Shown: positions 17,709 to 26,061 of the stretch, piece after piece | Position numbering within the stretch: the stretch's first letter is position 1 | How the letters are laid out: every line of letters begins with the position of its first letter | Assembly: GCF_001956045.1 (NCBI RefSeq) | Contig: NZ_MRTH01000013.1 | Coordinates: 152,129-216,128 of the forward strand | Reading direction: 5' to 3' | Length of the DNA: 64,000 nucleotides | Source: Paenibacillus sp. FSL H7-0331 | Lineage (GTDB): Bacteria > Bacillota > Bacilli > Paenibacillales > NBRC-103111 | Notes under the pieces: generated by a model | The model's database searches: none | Told to the model about the DNA's origin: nothing | Seen by the model: only the letters and a program-made list of their open reading frames with translations | Position numbers and translations under genes: made by a program

Positions 17709-17893
17709 TGCAATAGGTTCTATTAGGGCATCGTATGGGAAGAAAAGGAACTTGATTAATCGAGTGGATTCTGATAAGTAATGAATAGTAAAACTTCAAA
17801 GGAAAGGGGGATAGGAATTACAAATTGCAGGAGAAAGTAACGTGTGATCATCGAGTAATGGAAATAAAATCAAAGGTTTACAGAATATAATGG
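17709..17893. other. intergenic region left of the recombinase cassette
   Basis: No open reading frame of note and no terminator after amj. A consensus -10 hexamer TATAAT lies at 17886-17891, exactly 2 bp before the left 24-bp site and pointing into the cassette. No good -35 is visible upstream of it, so it would need help or be weak. Confidence 0.5.
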
Positions 17894-17917
17894 AGTTCGC
17901 ACAATTTGCGTTGTTCG
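17894..17917 (+). repeat. left 24-bp recombinase-flanking site
   Basis: Perfect 24-bp match, in inverted orientation, to 18996-19019. Inside it are imperfect 7-bp arms (CGcACAA at 17898-17904, TTGTtCG at 17911-17917) around an asymmetric 6-bp spacer TTTGCG. That arms-plus-short-spacer layout is typical of tyrosine-recombinase core sites. Confidence 0.85.
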
Positions 17918-18025
17918 TAAAATTTCGACAAAAAATGATACTGTATTTTGTTATAGTCACTAGTAGTATAGTTAATTATAACCAAAATAACAATATCATT
18001 TTTATAAAGAAGCAGGAATATATAC

Positions 18026-18976
18026 CTAAATATGGTCTTTTAAGCTGTCCTCGACATAATCGGGGGCAGCTTTTTTGATTTGCTGTACGGTGTGCAGATA
18101 ACGTTGAGTTGTATTGATGTGTGTATGGCCGAGCGACTCCTGAACCTGTTGTAATGAAGCGCCGCGGAGAAGAGCCAGGGTGGCATTGGTATGTCTAAGC
18201 CAATGGGGAGTTACCTTTTTGTCCACTCCCCACTGTTCACGAGCTTTTTGGATCATTTTTTCAACAGCTCTTACGGTTATCGGGAAAATTCTTTGATCCC
18301 GCTGACCTTCATTTTGCTTCAAATCTTGAATATAGGGTTCGAGCAGTCTCCACAGCAAGGGTGGGACCTTGACTTCTCGCTCCTTGCCTCCCTTACCGTA
18401 AACCGTCAGCCACATGGATGACTCCTCTGGATCGGAATGAAAGTGTCCACTTTCAATAGAAATTAATTCGGACACGCGCAGACCGAGGAGAACAAGCGTT
18501 AATCCAATCATATAGTTACGCAATCCTTGCCGTTTTAGCTGTTGGATCAAGCAAACGACTTCGTTTTTTGTCAAATAATGATTTCTGCTGGTAACGGATA
18601 CTTTGGGGGTGCGGACAGAGGTGGTCGGATTTTTTGTGAAAATGTTGATGTTCGGATCACTACCCCATTTATAAAGAGAGCGCACAGGAGCTATATAAAC
18701 AGCAACTGTTGCGGGAGCTTGGGGACTATTGTTTTTACTAAAAAAGCCTTGAATTAACCCAAGTTTATACACCTCGATTTCTCTCCAGGTTACATCTCGC
18801 AATGACTTGTTGCCAATGAAAGCCCGAAATTTGTTAATAGCAATCCGGTAATTTCTAATGGTGTATGTGGAACGATGACATGCTGCTATAAACATATTAA
18901 GGATTTGATCATCAGTGTAGGTTTCATTGTGTTCCCCGAGAGTTGCAAGTACCGGTGAAACCGTTTGTGGGCGCAT
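18026..18976 (-). CDS. tyrosine recombinase/integrase
   Basis: A 316-residue tyrosine recombinase with an N-terminal SAM-like core-binding domain (about 20-110) and a C-terminal catalytic domain. All active-site residues are present: R167 (LLGLRVSEL), K195 (GKGGKER), H258 and R261 (TPHWLRHT), H284 (LGHTHI) and nucleophile Y293 (QRYLHT). It resembles XerC/D in size. AAGGAGG sits 6 nt before the ATG. The gene lies alone inside two inverted 24-bp sites; the right one ends only 19 bp before the start codon. No phage or transposon genes accompany it. It could invert its own segment or be a minimal mobile unit. Confidence 0.93.
   Translation of the reverse strand: MRPQTVSPVLATLGEHNETYTDDQILNMFIAACHRSTYTIRNYRIAINKFRAFIGNKSLRDVTWREIEVYKLGLIQGFFSKNNSPQAPATVAVYIAPVRSLYKWGSDPNINIFTKNPTTSVRTPKVSVTSRNHYLTKNEVVCLIQQLKRQGLRNYMIGLTLVLLGLRVSELISIESGHFHSDPEESSMWLTVYGKGGKEREVKVPPLLWRLLEPYIQDLKQNEGQRDQRIFPITVRAVEKMIQKAREQWGVDKKVTPHWLRHTNATLALLRGASLQQVQESLGHTHINTTQRYLHTVQQIKKAAPDYVEDSLKDHI
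18044..18076 (+). terminator. plus-strand terminator inside the 3' end of the recombinase gene
   Basis: An 11-bp stem (gctgtcctcga with tcgggggcagc, three G-U pairs) and a 5-nt loop, followed by six T on the plus strand. It overlaps the last codons of the recombinase, which is read the other way. It would stop transcription entering from the left site after about 180 nt. Confidence 0.7.
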
Positions 18977-18995
18977 ATAGTGCCTCCTTATTATG

Positions 18996-19019
18996 CGAAC
19001 AACGCAAATTGTGCGAACT
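18996..19019 (-). repeat. right 24-bp recombinase-flanking site
   Basis: Reverse complement of 17894-17917, 24 of 24 identical. On the minus strand a TGcTAAACT extended -10 (19022-19027) ends exactly 2 bp before it, mirroring the TATAAT outside the left site. Confidence 0.85.
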
Positions 19020-19156
19020 TTAGTTTAGCATGTTGAACTGAAAGGAGAAATGCAAATAAATGATTTATTTGTAAATTTAGGATATCTGTAGATGGAATTT
19101 CCTTCTTTCTGGAAGGGTTCTATCTTTTTTTGCTAATACGAAGGGAGGAGCATCGA

Positions 19157-19741
19157 TTGCAGGAGCATTTCGTGATGAAATCATTATTGCATCTGAAGGA
19201 AAAGGATTTGAATACCTACGAGCACAGCATACGCGTGGGAAAGTTGGCCGAGTATATCGCCTCCCGTTTCGGTTTTGATGAACGCATGACGGATCATCTG
19301 GTTACAGGCTGCTATTTGCATGACATCGGCAAGATTGGGATACCGCAGAACGTTTTGATCAAATCGACTGGACTCGATTCGGATGAATGGGAAACGATGA
19401 AGAGTCATCCCTCTCTGGGCAAGGAGATGCTACAGGAGTATGCAACCATAGATCAGGAAATTATCGATATCATCGCTTATCATCATGAACGCTGGAACGG
19501 AACCGGGTATCCATACGGACTGAGAGGCGAACAAATTCCGCTGCTGGCAAGGTGGTGCTCGATTATCGATTCCTTGGATTGCATGCTATCCGACCGTCCT
19601 TATCGCAACCGTCTGTCCCTTAAAGAGGCCAAAGATGAGCTATTAATACAAAGTAATCAACAATTCGACAAGCAATTGGTATATAAACTGTTGAGTCTAC
19701 CTGACATCGCATTGACGAATATACAGACCATAGATAGATAA
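19157..19741 (+). CDS. HD-GYP domain phosphodiesterase
   Basis: About 194 residues, almost entirely an HD-GYP domain: YEHSIRVGKLAEYIA, HDIGKIGIP, SHPSLGKEML, YHHERWNGTGYP and GLRGEQIPLLAR, with the GYP signature intact. Such enzymes hydrolyse cyclic di-GMP in the cytosol. There is no sensor domain. GGAGG lies 8 nt before a TTG at 19157, preferred over an in-frame TTG at 19130. A chemoreceptor gene follows after 24 bp, in the same direction. Confidence 0.9.
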   Translation: MQEHFVMKSLLHLKEKDLNTYEHSIRVGKLAEYIASRFGFDERMTDHLVTGCYLHDIGKIGIPQNVLIKSTGLDSDEWETMKSHPSLGKEMLQEYATIDQEIIDIIAYHHERWNGTGYPYGLRGEQIPLLARWCSIIDSLDCMLSDRPYRNRLSLKEAKDELLIQSNQQFDKQLVYKLLSLPDIALTNIQTIDR

Positions 19742-19765
19742 CAACTCGGGGAGAGTGACTGTACG

Positions 19766-21334
19766 ATGAAAATGACAGTTTCTAAAAAGCTTTACAGTGG
19801 TTTCTTTGCAATTTTGCTCCTTTTGGCTGGAATCGCCAGCATTAGTTATTATCAAATGAGTACAATTGATAAATCCTATGGGGATCTGATCGATAACCGT
19901 GCATACAAAGTAAGTTTGACCAAAGACATGCTTCTAGCCGTAAGAGAAGAACAAATCATGATTCGCAGTTATTTATTGATAGGCGATGAAAAGTATATTC
20001 AGAATTGGGAAACGGCTAAAGAGCAATTCAAAAAAAATAGTGCCAAATTCAATAAAATTTTGGATACGGCCAAGGGCGCAGAATATTTGTCTCAGCTGGA
20101 TCAGCTGGAATCACAATATAACCAGATCGGCAGTCAGTCTATTCAGTTAAAGAAACAAAACAACTTGGACGAGGCTTTGAAAATTTCCGAAACACAGGCA
20201 GGTCCTGTCGTTGATAAAATAACCCAGGTTGGTAAAGATTTAATTCAACTACAGCAGGATATATTGGATAAAGGTAATGAGGATAATTCCAAAAAGGTCA
20301 GCTCCACACTGTTCTGGTTGTTGACATTAAGTATCTTAGCCGTTATCGCCGGAATCGGTGTTGCTTTTTACATAAGCCGTCAAATATCGCTGCCTATTAT
20401 GGCAGTGGCGAAGTCCGCGGAAAGAATTGCGAATGGAGATCTGACTGGCGACTCGCTTTCTATCAAAAACCGAGATGAAATCGGTGATATGGCAATTGCA
20501 TTTAATAAAATGTCAGCCAGCATAACTGCAATTATTAGTACTGTAATCATATCCTCACAAAATCTTTCAGCAGCCGCGCAGCAGATCTCGGCCAGCACGG
20601 AGGAAATTGCCAGCGGAAGTGCCAATCAGGCGAGCTCTGCGCAAACGATCAATGAACTGTTCAGAGAGCTGTCCGTAGCGATTACTTCTGTAGCCAATGG
20701 AGCCGAGCAGGCAGCTGAATTATCGAATAATACGATGGGCCTTGCTCAGGAAGGCGGCCAAGTGCTGCGTTCGTCTATTGAAGGGATGAATTTGGCTAAT
20801 GAACAAATGGCGCGGCTGGAGGAAGATTCGAATAAGATTGGTGAAATCATTGAAGTTATTGATGATATTGCCGATCAAACGAATCTGCTCGCCTTGAATG
20901 CAGCGATCGAAGCGGCAAGGGCAGGAGATCAGGGCAGAGGTTTTGCCGTTGTGGCAGACGAGGTCCGTAAGCTTGCGGAGCGCAGCAGTGAAGCGACTAA
21001 GCAAATAACTGCAATCATTAAAGGCATGCAAAAAAATACCTTGTTAAGCATCTCGGCAGTTAATCAAGGTGTAGTGTCCTCACAAAAAACCGGAGAGTCC
21101 TTCGAAAGTATCGTATACATGGTCAACGATTCAGCGAATAAAGTATCGGAAATTGCCGCTGCCAGCGAGCAGCAGGCTGCGCAAACCTCGGAGGTTCTGC
21201 TTTCGATTGAAAGTATTTCTGCGGCCACTGAAGAGGCGGCAGCCAGCAGTGAGGAAACCGCCTCGGCAGCGCAATCATTGGCTATGCTGGCGGAGGAACT
21301 GAATATAGCAGTCGAAATGTTTAAAATAAAGTAG
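19766..21334 (+). CDS. methyl-accepting chemotaxis protein
   Basis: 522 residues: helix near 12-31, a four-helix-bundle sensor outside the membrane ([18 protein letters not shown] onward), a second helix about 183-205, HAMP, then the long signalling coiled coil. Its hairpin tip contains [19 protein letters not shown] and [18 protein letters not shown]. It should feed a CheA-CheW complex. The downstream gene encodes CheW; no cheA is in the window. The ligand is unknown. Confidence 0.95.
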   Translation: MKMTVSKKLYSGFFAILLLLAGIASISYYQMSTIDKSYGDLIDNRAYKVSLTKDMLLAVREEQIMIRSYLLIGDEKYIQNWETAKEQFKKNSAKFNKILDTAKGAEYLSQLDQLESQYNQIGSQSIQLKKQNNLDEALKISETQAGPVVDKITQVGKDLIQLQQDILDKGNEDNSKKVSSTLFWLLTLSILAVIAGIGVAFYISRQISLPIMAVAKSAERIANGDLTGDSLSIKNRDEIGDMAIAFNKMSASITAIISTVIISSQNLSAAAQQISASTEEIASGSANQASSAQTINELFRELSVAITSVANGAEQAAELSNNTMGLAQEGGQVLRSSIEGMNLANEQMARLEEDSNKIGEIIEVIDDIADQTNLLALNAAIEAARAGDQGRGFAVVADEVRKLAERSSEATKQITAIIKGMQKNTLLSISAVNQGVVSSQKTGESFESIVYMVNDSANKVSEIAAASEQQAAQTSEVLLSIESISAATEEAAASSEETASAAQSLAMLAEELNIAVEMFKIK

Positions 21335-21351
21335 GTAAGAAGGTGAATGTA

Positions 21352-21777
21352 TTGAAAACAACCCACCAGGATCAGTATATCGAGGTTGGGATCGGCCATG
21401 AAAAATATGCTTTAAGAATTGATGATATTCATGAGATCATCAAGATGCAAACCATTACTTGCATTCCTAATACGAGATCATATATTAAAGGTGTTATTAA
21501 CTTGAGGGGCAAGATCATTTCTATCATCAGCTTGAGGGCTCGTTTTGGTCTCATGGAGGAGGACAACACCAAGCTGACCCGCATCGTCGTTGTCAATTTT
21601 ATGGGCGACATGGTCGGAATTATTGTAGACAGGGTCAATCAGGTGACGTCCTTCTCCGCCATTCAGGAGCCACCTGATCATTCCGGTGATAAACAAACGG
21701 CTTATTTTTCGGGAGTTGGTCATGCGGAAGCTGGTCTGGTATTCATTTTAAATCTTATAAATATTTTACAGGAATAA
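21352..21777 (+). CDS. CheW-type chemotaxis coupling protein
   Basis: About 141 residues with the CheW fold: YALRIDDIHEIIKMQ, IKGVINLRGKIISIISLRARFG (conserved NLRG) and VGIIVDRVNQVTSF. It links receptors to CheA. AAGAAGG is 8 nt before a TTG at 21352; a GTG at 21343 directly abuts that site. It is 17 bp after the chemoreceptor gene and probably dedicated to it. Confidence 0.9.
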   Translation: MKTTHQDQYIEVGIGHEKYALRIDDIHEIIKMQTITCIPNTRSYIKGVINLRGKIISIISLRARFGLMEEDNTKLTRIVVVNFMGDMVGIIVDRVNQVTSFSAIQEPPDHSGDKQTAYFSGVGHAEAGLVFILNLINILQE

Positions 21778-21805
21778 TTCCACATGGTTAGTCCATGTTA
21801 TACTG

Positions 21806-21855
21806 CTACGGAATAAGCCATTTTATCAAGACTTACAATGCTGGGCATTCCGTAG
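21806..21855. repeat. inverted repeat after cheW
   Basis: Perfect 9-bp arms (ctacggaat / attccgtag) separated by 32 nt. There is no T-run, so I cannot assign a role. The rest of 21778-21985 holds no gene. Confidence 0.35.
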
Positions 21856-21985
21856 TGAATTTCAGAGGCTGTAAGACTTGGTGTGTCTCCCATAGGACCT
21901 TTCCGCGCTAGTGAGCCCTTCCGTGCGGAGAGGACCTTCGTGGAGGCCATACAGAGCTAATCGTAACCTTCCGTTACTTCTTGGA

Positions 21986-22014
21986 TTGCATCATACTTAT
22001 ATTTCAGTTATACT
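21986..22014 (+). promoter_or_regulatory. sigma-A promoter of the tetR gene
   Basis: TTGCAT, exactly 17 bp, TATACT, about 48 bp before the start codon. An operator-like sequence (ATTGA-ttaa-TCActaa, about 22022-22039) lies just downstream, consistent with autoregulation. Confidence 0.65.
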
Positions 22015-22061
22015 CAAAGAGCTATTGATTAATCACTAACGAATGAAGGGTGGAGTTTGAA

Positions 22062-22583
22062 GTGGTCAAAAATGATACGACCTCTGTTAATCGCAAGACG
22101 GAAATTATATCAGCTGCAATCGAAGTATTTGCCGAAATCGGGTATTACCGGGCGACTACAGCGCAGGTTGCACAGCGGGCGAATATATCTCAGCCTTATA
22201 TTTTTCGCTTTTTTGCGACCAAGGAAGCTTTGCTGCTAGCCGCGCTGGAGGTATCGTGGACGAGGATTATCGATTCCTTCCGACTTGTGGTGGATTCTGC
22301 ATCACCAGAACGGCTGGAAACCAGTCTGAGCGGAGCGTATGAGGATATAATGAAATCTTATCAGAATGAGACGCTTCTCCAAATGCAGGCGCTGACAATT
22401 CAAGAGGAAGCGATTCGGGAGTCAATGCGTTGTGGATTTCGGGAAGTACGTCATATTGTGCTGGAAGCTTTTCGCAGTGCAGGAATTCATAACCCGGAAG
22501 AGCGAACGCTTATTTTTCTCGCAAGAGGAATGCTGTGCAATATTTCAATGGCAGTCGGTTTGCCCGAATTGATGGAGGAGTGA
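22062..22583 (+). CDS. TetR-family transcriptional repressor
   Basis: About 173 residues. The N-terminal helix-turn-helix (KTEIISAAIEVFAEIGYYRATT, AQVAQRANISQPYIFRFFATKE) is typical TetR; the rest is a helical ligand/dimer domain with no recognisable ligand signature. GGAG stands 6 nt before a GTG at 22062; an in-frame GTG at 22050 overlaps the purine-rich site. The adjacent gene is preceded by strong palindromes shared with this gene's own leader, so both are likely targets. Confidence 0.9.
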   Translation: MVKNDTTSVNRKTEIISAAIEVFAEIGYYRATTAQVAQRANISQPYIFRFFATKEALLLAALEVSWTRIIDSFRLVVDSASPERLETSLSGAYEDIMKSYQNETLLQMQALTIQEEAIRESMRCGFREVRHIVLEAFRSAGIHNPEERTLIFLARGMLCNISMAVGLPELMEE

Positions 22584-22606
22584 GTTGGTCATACAGCTCC
22601 TTTAAA

Positions 22607-22670
22607 TTAGTTATTGACTAATCAATAACTAATTGGTATATTGTTATCAAGTTAGTAATTGATCAATAAC
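22607..22670 (+). promoter_or_regulatory. promoter with TetR-type operators
   Basis: TTGACT (22614-22619), 17 bp, TATATT (22637-22642) forms a near-ideal promoter. A perfect palindrome with 11-bp arms and a ctaa spacer (22607-22632) covers the -35. A second, spacer-less variant (AGTAATTGA TCAATAAC, 22651-22670) lies just after the -10. The half site TCAATAAC recurs, and a related site precedes tetR. Confidence 0.75.
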
Positions 22671-22694
22671 AAAAAAGAAAAGAGGCTGATGAAA

Positions 22695-23666
22695 ATGAAA
22701 AAAGCAATCGTGGTAGGTGCAACAGGAGGAACAGGTGCGGTTGTGACGGCAGAGCTGGTCAAACGGGGTGTTGATACGATCGCTTTTGGACGTTCACGGG
22801 TTAAACTGGAGCAATTGGCGGCACGTCTTGGCAATCCAGCTCATTTATCGCTGGCCGTTGGTGATGCTTTCCAGTCCGACGACATTGCGGCCGCGTCAAA
22901 AGAAGTAGATGTTTTATTTCACTGCGCGAACGTACCGTACAACGAGATGCACAGCAAATTGATTCCACTTGGTGAAGCGATTATGGAAGCTGCTAATCGG
23001 CTTAGTCTAAAAGTCGTCGCCGTAGATGGCATTTATCCATACGGAAAACGGCAGATGGACAAAGTAACCGAGGAACATCCGAAGCAGCCGCACACGAAGA
23101 AAGGCAAGGTCCGGCTGGCGTTTGAACAGATGCTGTTCAGCGATAGATGGGATCATGCGCAGGTGATGATTGTACGGCTGCCCGATTACTACGGGCCAAC
23201 GGCCAATGAAGCTTCTTATCTTGGATCTACACTCGAAGCCATAGCGGCAGGCAAAATGGCGTTTTATATCGGCAACAAGCACATTCCACGCGAATTCGTA
23301 TATTTGCCGGACGCGGCGGTCATGATTGTCGCGCTTGCCGGTAAAGATTTTGCTTATGGCCAAAATTGGCATATTCCCGGATCCGGTATCATCTCTGGCC
23401 AGGAAATTGTTCGAATAGCCCAAAAGGTGAGCACAACCAACAAGCCTGTCATAACGTTGGGAAGAATAGGTCTGTCCTTGCTCGGCGTGTTTGTTCCCGT
23501 CATGAAGGAGGTAGTGGAGATGCTGTATTTAACTGAGGAACCGCTGCTTCTGAGCGGGGAGAAATACGAGCGGCTGATCGGCCCGATTCCGGCGACCACC
23601 TTCGAGAAAGGTATAGCCTCAACTATTCATACCTTACAAGAACGGAAAAAGGCAATAAATATTTGA
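22695..23666 (+). CDS. NAD(P)-dependent epimerase/reductase-like protein
   Basis: About 323 residues with an N-terminal Rossmann fold (AIVVGATGGTGAVVTAEL, the GxxGxxG motif) of the extended short-chain dehydrogenase / NmrA-like group, then DVLFHCANVPYNEMHSK and PHTKKGKVRLAFEQML. A classical YxxxK pair is not obvious, so catalysis is uncertain. AGAGG is 9 nt before the ATG at 22695. It is controlled, most probably, by the upstream TetR protein. Confidence 0.82.
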   Translation: MKKAIVVGATGGTGAVVTAELVKRGVDTIAFGRSRVKLEQLAARLGNPAHLSLAVGDAFQSDDIAAASKEVDVLFHCANVPYNEMHSKLIPLGEAIMEAANRLSLKVVAVDGIYPYGKRQMDKVTEEHPKQPHTKKGKVRLAFEQMLFSDRWDHAQVMIVRLPDYYGPTANEASYLGSTLEAIAAGKMAFYIGNKHIPREFVYLPDAAVMIVALAGKDFAYGQNWHIPGSGIISGQEIVRIAQKVSTTNKPVITLGRIGLSLLGVFVPVMKEVVEMLYLTEEPLLLSGEKYERLIGPIPATTFEKGIASTIHTLQERKKAINI

Positions 23667-23743
23667 AGTTATTGATTGAACAATAAAAGTGATGTTCAAC
23701 GCGCTGAAGTTGAACAGGAATCCGGATTAGTTTTGGGTATTAA

Positions 23744-23780
23744 AAAGCCCCGACAACCACAAAGGGGGTGTCGGGACTTT
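23744..23780. terminator. bidirectional terminator
   Basis: Arms aaagccccgaca and tgtcgggacttt pair at 11 of 12 positions, between convergent genes, with A/T runs on both sides. Confidence 0.75.
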
Positions 23781-23796
23781 AACTGTTGTAGTTGAA

Positions 23797-24726
23797 CTAT
23801 CCATCAATTCCTGAAAGTACTTGTGTACTGACTTGATCCAACTGCTTCAGCTCATCGGCCGTTAGTGTCACGTCGATAGCACGTGTGTTTTCTGCCAAAT
23901 GCTTCTCATTCTGTGTGCCTACGATAGCGGAAGTTAATGCGGGCTGGTGCAGCAGCCAACTGATGGCAATTTCCGATAAGGTCACTTGCTTTGTCTCGGC
24001 GATTTGCTTCAACAGATCAATCAAAGGCTGTTCCTTTTCCAAATGCTCCGGCAAAAACAATCTTCTATTGTTGCGGAAATCGGTTTCCTTGACTGTGGCC
24101 TTGCCATTATGAAAAGCACCGGTCAGGATACCTTTGGCAATTGAGCTGTAGCTCATGATACCAATATGGTTTTCCTGACAATAAGGGATAATCTCGGGCT
24201 CAATCCCGCGGTGAAGCAAGCTATATTCGGGCTGAATGACATCAATACGTGCGTAGTTGCTTGCTTCTTTGAGCAGGTCGATGGAGAAGTTGGATGCACC
24301 GATAGCGCGAATCAGACCTTCATCCTTAAGCTTGTTCAATTCGGATAACGTATCTGCCAGTGGGATATCCTTATTAGGCCAGTGGATGTAATAGATATCA
24401 ACATAATCAACACATAAGCGCTTAAGGCTGGTCTCTGCTGAAGAGCGCACATCTGCAGGCTTCAGATGACTTGGTGATACCTTGGTGGCAATAATGCAGT
24501 CTTTTCTTTTGCCTTCAAGAGCCTGTCCGACGATTTCCTCGGAATGACCTTGTCCGTAGCCTTCGGCCGTATCAAACGTATGGATACCCAGCTCAAAAGC
24601 TTTTTGAATCGCGCTAATATTGACTTCATCGCTTTGCTTATCCCATTGTCCTCCACCCAGCTCCCAGCACCCGAAAGTCACTTCGGAAACCTGAATATCG
24701 GTATTTCCTAATTGTCTGTATTTCAT
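23797..24726 (-). CDS. aldo/keto reductase
   Basis: About 309 residues with the AKR barrel: FGCWELGGGQW, the catalytic region HTFDTAEGYGQGHSEE (Asp, Tyr), IIATKVSPSHL (Lys) and DIYYIHWP (His), then IRAIGASNFSIDLL. It reduces aldehydes or ketones with NADPH; the substrate is unknown. AGGAGG lies before the ATG at 24726. It follows a second AKR gene in the same direction after an 88-bp gap holding two dyads. Its body (MKYRQLGNTD...) resembles a third AKR at 58.8-59.7 kb. Confidence 0.92.
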   Translation of the reverse strand: MKYRQLGNTDIQVSEVTFGCWELGGGQWDKQSDEVNISAIQKAFELGIHTFDTAEGYGQGHSEEIVGQALEGKRKDCIIATKVSPSHLKPADVRSSAETSLKRLCVDYVDIYYIHWPNKDIPLADTLSELNKLKDEGLIRAIGASNFSIDLLKEASNYARIDVIQPEYSLLHRGIEPEIIPYCQENHIGIMSYSSIAKGILTGAFHNGKATVKETDFRNNRRLFLPEHLEKEQPLIDLLKQIAETKQVTLSEIAISWLLHQPALTSAIVGTQNEKHLAENTRAIDVTLTADELKQLDQVSTQVLSGIDG

Positions 24727-24744
24727 GAGAAATTCCTCCTTAGA

Positions 24745-24798
24745 GTTTTCATAGAAAACTAGCATCGTAAGCATAAGCATTAAATTTTCGTAGAAAAT
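24745..24798. promoter_or_regulatory. pair of 15-bp dyads ahead of the aldo/keto reductase gene
   Basis: gttttcatagaaaac (24745-24759) and attttcgtagaaaat (24784-24798) share TTTTCnTAGAAAA, each with symmetrical arms, start to start 39 bp. They bracket the likely promoter region of the downstream gene, as paired operators often do. Confidence 0.6.
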
Positions 24799-24814
24799 TC
24801 ACTTCGTCATGCAT

Positions 24815-25765
24815 CTATTCGGCCGCTATGGCGCGTATTTCTGCCAAGGTTGCTTCGTCCAAAGCCACATCAACTGCCGGCAGAACGCTTACAATATGAC
24901 TTGGCTTGCGTACACCTACAATAGCGCTCGTAAGTGCCGGATGAGCCAGTACATAAGCGATGGCTAGTTGTGGAAGGGTAAGATCATACCGGGAAGCCAC
25001 CAGCTTCAATTTTTCTGCACGGTCCACGTTCTTTCTCAAATTCTCGCCCGTATGAGCGGCATTGCGTGAACGCCAGTCGTTCGCTTCGAATTTGGTATCG
25101 TACGTATAGTTGCCTGACAGAAGTCCAGAGGTCAACGAGCTGTACCCAACAACGCCAATCCCCTTTTCCTGACAAAAAGGTAACAGCTCCTGCTCAGCCT
25201 TGGGCCTCAGGATTGAATATGGAGGCTGTAGTGAGTCCACATGCCGGACAGCCAGCGATTGCTCCAATAATGGCACATCGTAGTTGCTCACTCCAGCATA
25301 ACGAACTTTGCCGTCTTGAATCAGCTTGTCCATCGCCCGCATCGTTTCCTCGGCAGGCGCTTTTGTATCCGTATCCGGCCAATGCATTTGGTACAAGTCG
25401 ATATAGTCGGTACCGAGTCTTTGGAGAGAGGCTTCAGCTTCACGAATGACGGAATCGTAGGTGCCATTCTTGGAAACATTTTTTTGCTCATCCCATACCA
25501 GACCACACTTCGTTGCAAGTATGACCTTGTCCCGATCACCTTTAAGCGCTTTACCGATAATTTCTTCGGAATATCCAAGACCATACACAGCTGCTGTATC
25601 ATAAAAGGTAACGCCTGCATCGAGTGCCGCGCGAACGCTGTCGTGAGAGAGCTGATCATCCTGATCGCCCCACCCGCTAGCCCAGCCTGCTCCTCCGATT
25701 GCCCAGGAACCAAAGCCGATAACCGATATTTCCGGACCATTCTTTCCAAGCTTGCGATATTTCAT
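24815..25765 (-). CDS. aldo/keto reductase
   Basis: About 316 residues of the same superfamily as the next gene: IGFGSWAIGG, VTFYDTAAVYGLGYSEE with the catalytic Asp and Tyr, VILATKCGLVW (Lys), DLYQMHWPD (His) and VRYAGVSNYDVP. It is a cytosolic NADPH-dependent oxidoreductase of unknown substrate. GAAGGAGAG precedes the ATG at 25765. The two reductases run in tandem but are not close paralogues. Confidence 0.92.
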   Translation of the reverse strand: MKYRKLGKNGPEISVIGFGSWAIGGAGWASGWGDQDDQLSHDSVRAALDAGVTFYDTAAVYGLGYSEEIIGKALKGDRDKVILATKCGLVWDEQKNVSKNGTYDSVIREAEASLQRLGTDYIDLYQMHWPDTDTKAPAEETMRAMDKLIQDGKVRYAGVSNYDVPLLEQSLAVRHVDSLQPPYSILRPKAEQELLPFCQEKGIGVVGYSSLTSGLLSGNYTYDTKFEANDWRSRNAAHTGENLRKNVDRAEKLKLVASRYDLTLPQLAIAYVLAHPALTSAIVGVRKPSHIVSVLPAVDVALDEATLAEIRAIAAE

Positions 25766-25848
25766 AGTTAAATCTCTCCTTCGATTAGACTTATATTCAT
25801 TATAAATAAAGCAATTTGATTTAGGAAGAACTGTGCTTGACATCAGCT

Positions 25849-25900
25849 AGTTACCTTTAGGTTATCTGAGGTCATTTCAGGTTAACAGGGGTTACATGAA
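25849..25900 (+). promoter_or_regulatory. tandem GGTTA array (PHO-box-like) ahead of the phosphonate-type operon
   Basis: GGTTA, GGTCA, GGTTA and GGTTA start at 25860, 25870, 25880 and 25890, an exact 10-bp period; an AGTTA half copy precedes them. A GATAAAAT -10-like sequence at about 25939 has no matching -35, as in activator-dependent promoters. PhoP boxes in Gram-positive bacteria are direct repeats of similar pentamers/heptamers at about one helical turn. Confidence 0.6.
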
Positions 25901-26061
25901 ATTGGTACAAATTATCATATCGGAAATGGGCAAAATCTGATAAAATTATGGGTTGTATAAAGGTTTTATGTAGATCATGCAATGAGAAGAGGAAAAGTGT
26001 ATTTGATGTCGAATCATTACGAATTAGCTTGTTTGATCTTGAGAGGAGAAACGGAGAGCCC

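Noticed and set aside
19050..19091. 13-codon frame MQINDLFVNLGYL behind AAAGGAG
   Set aside because: The site is only 2 nt from the ATG and the frame is short; it is more likely part of the recombinase upstream region.
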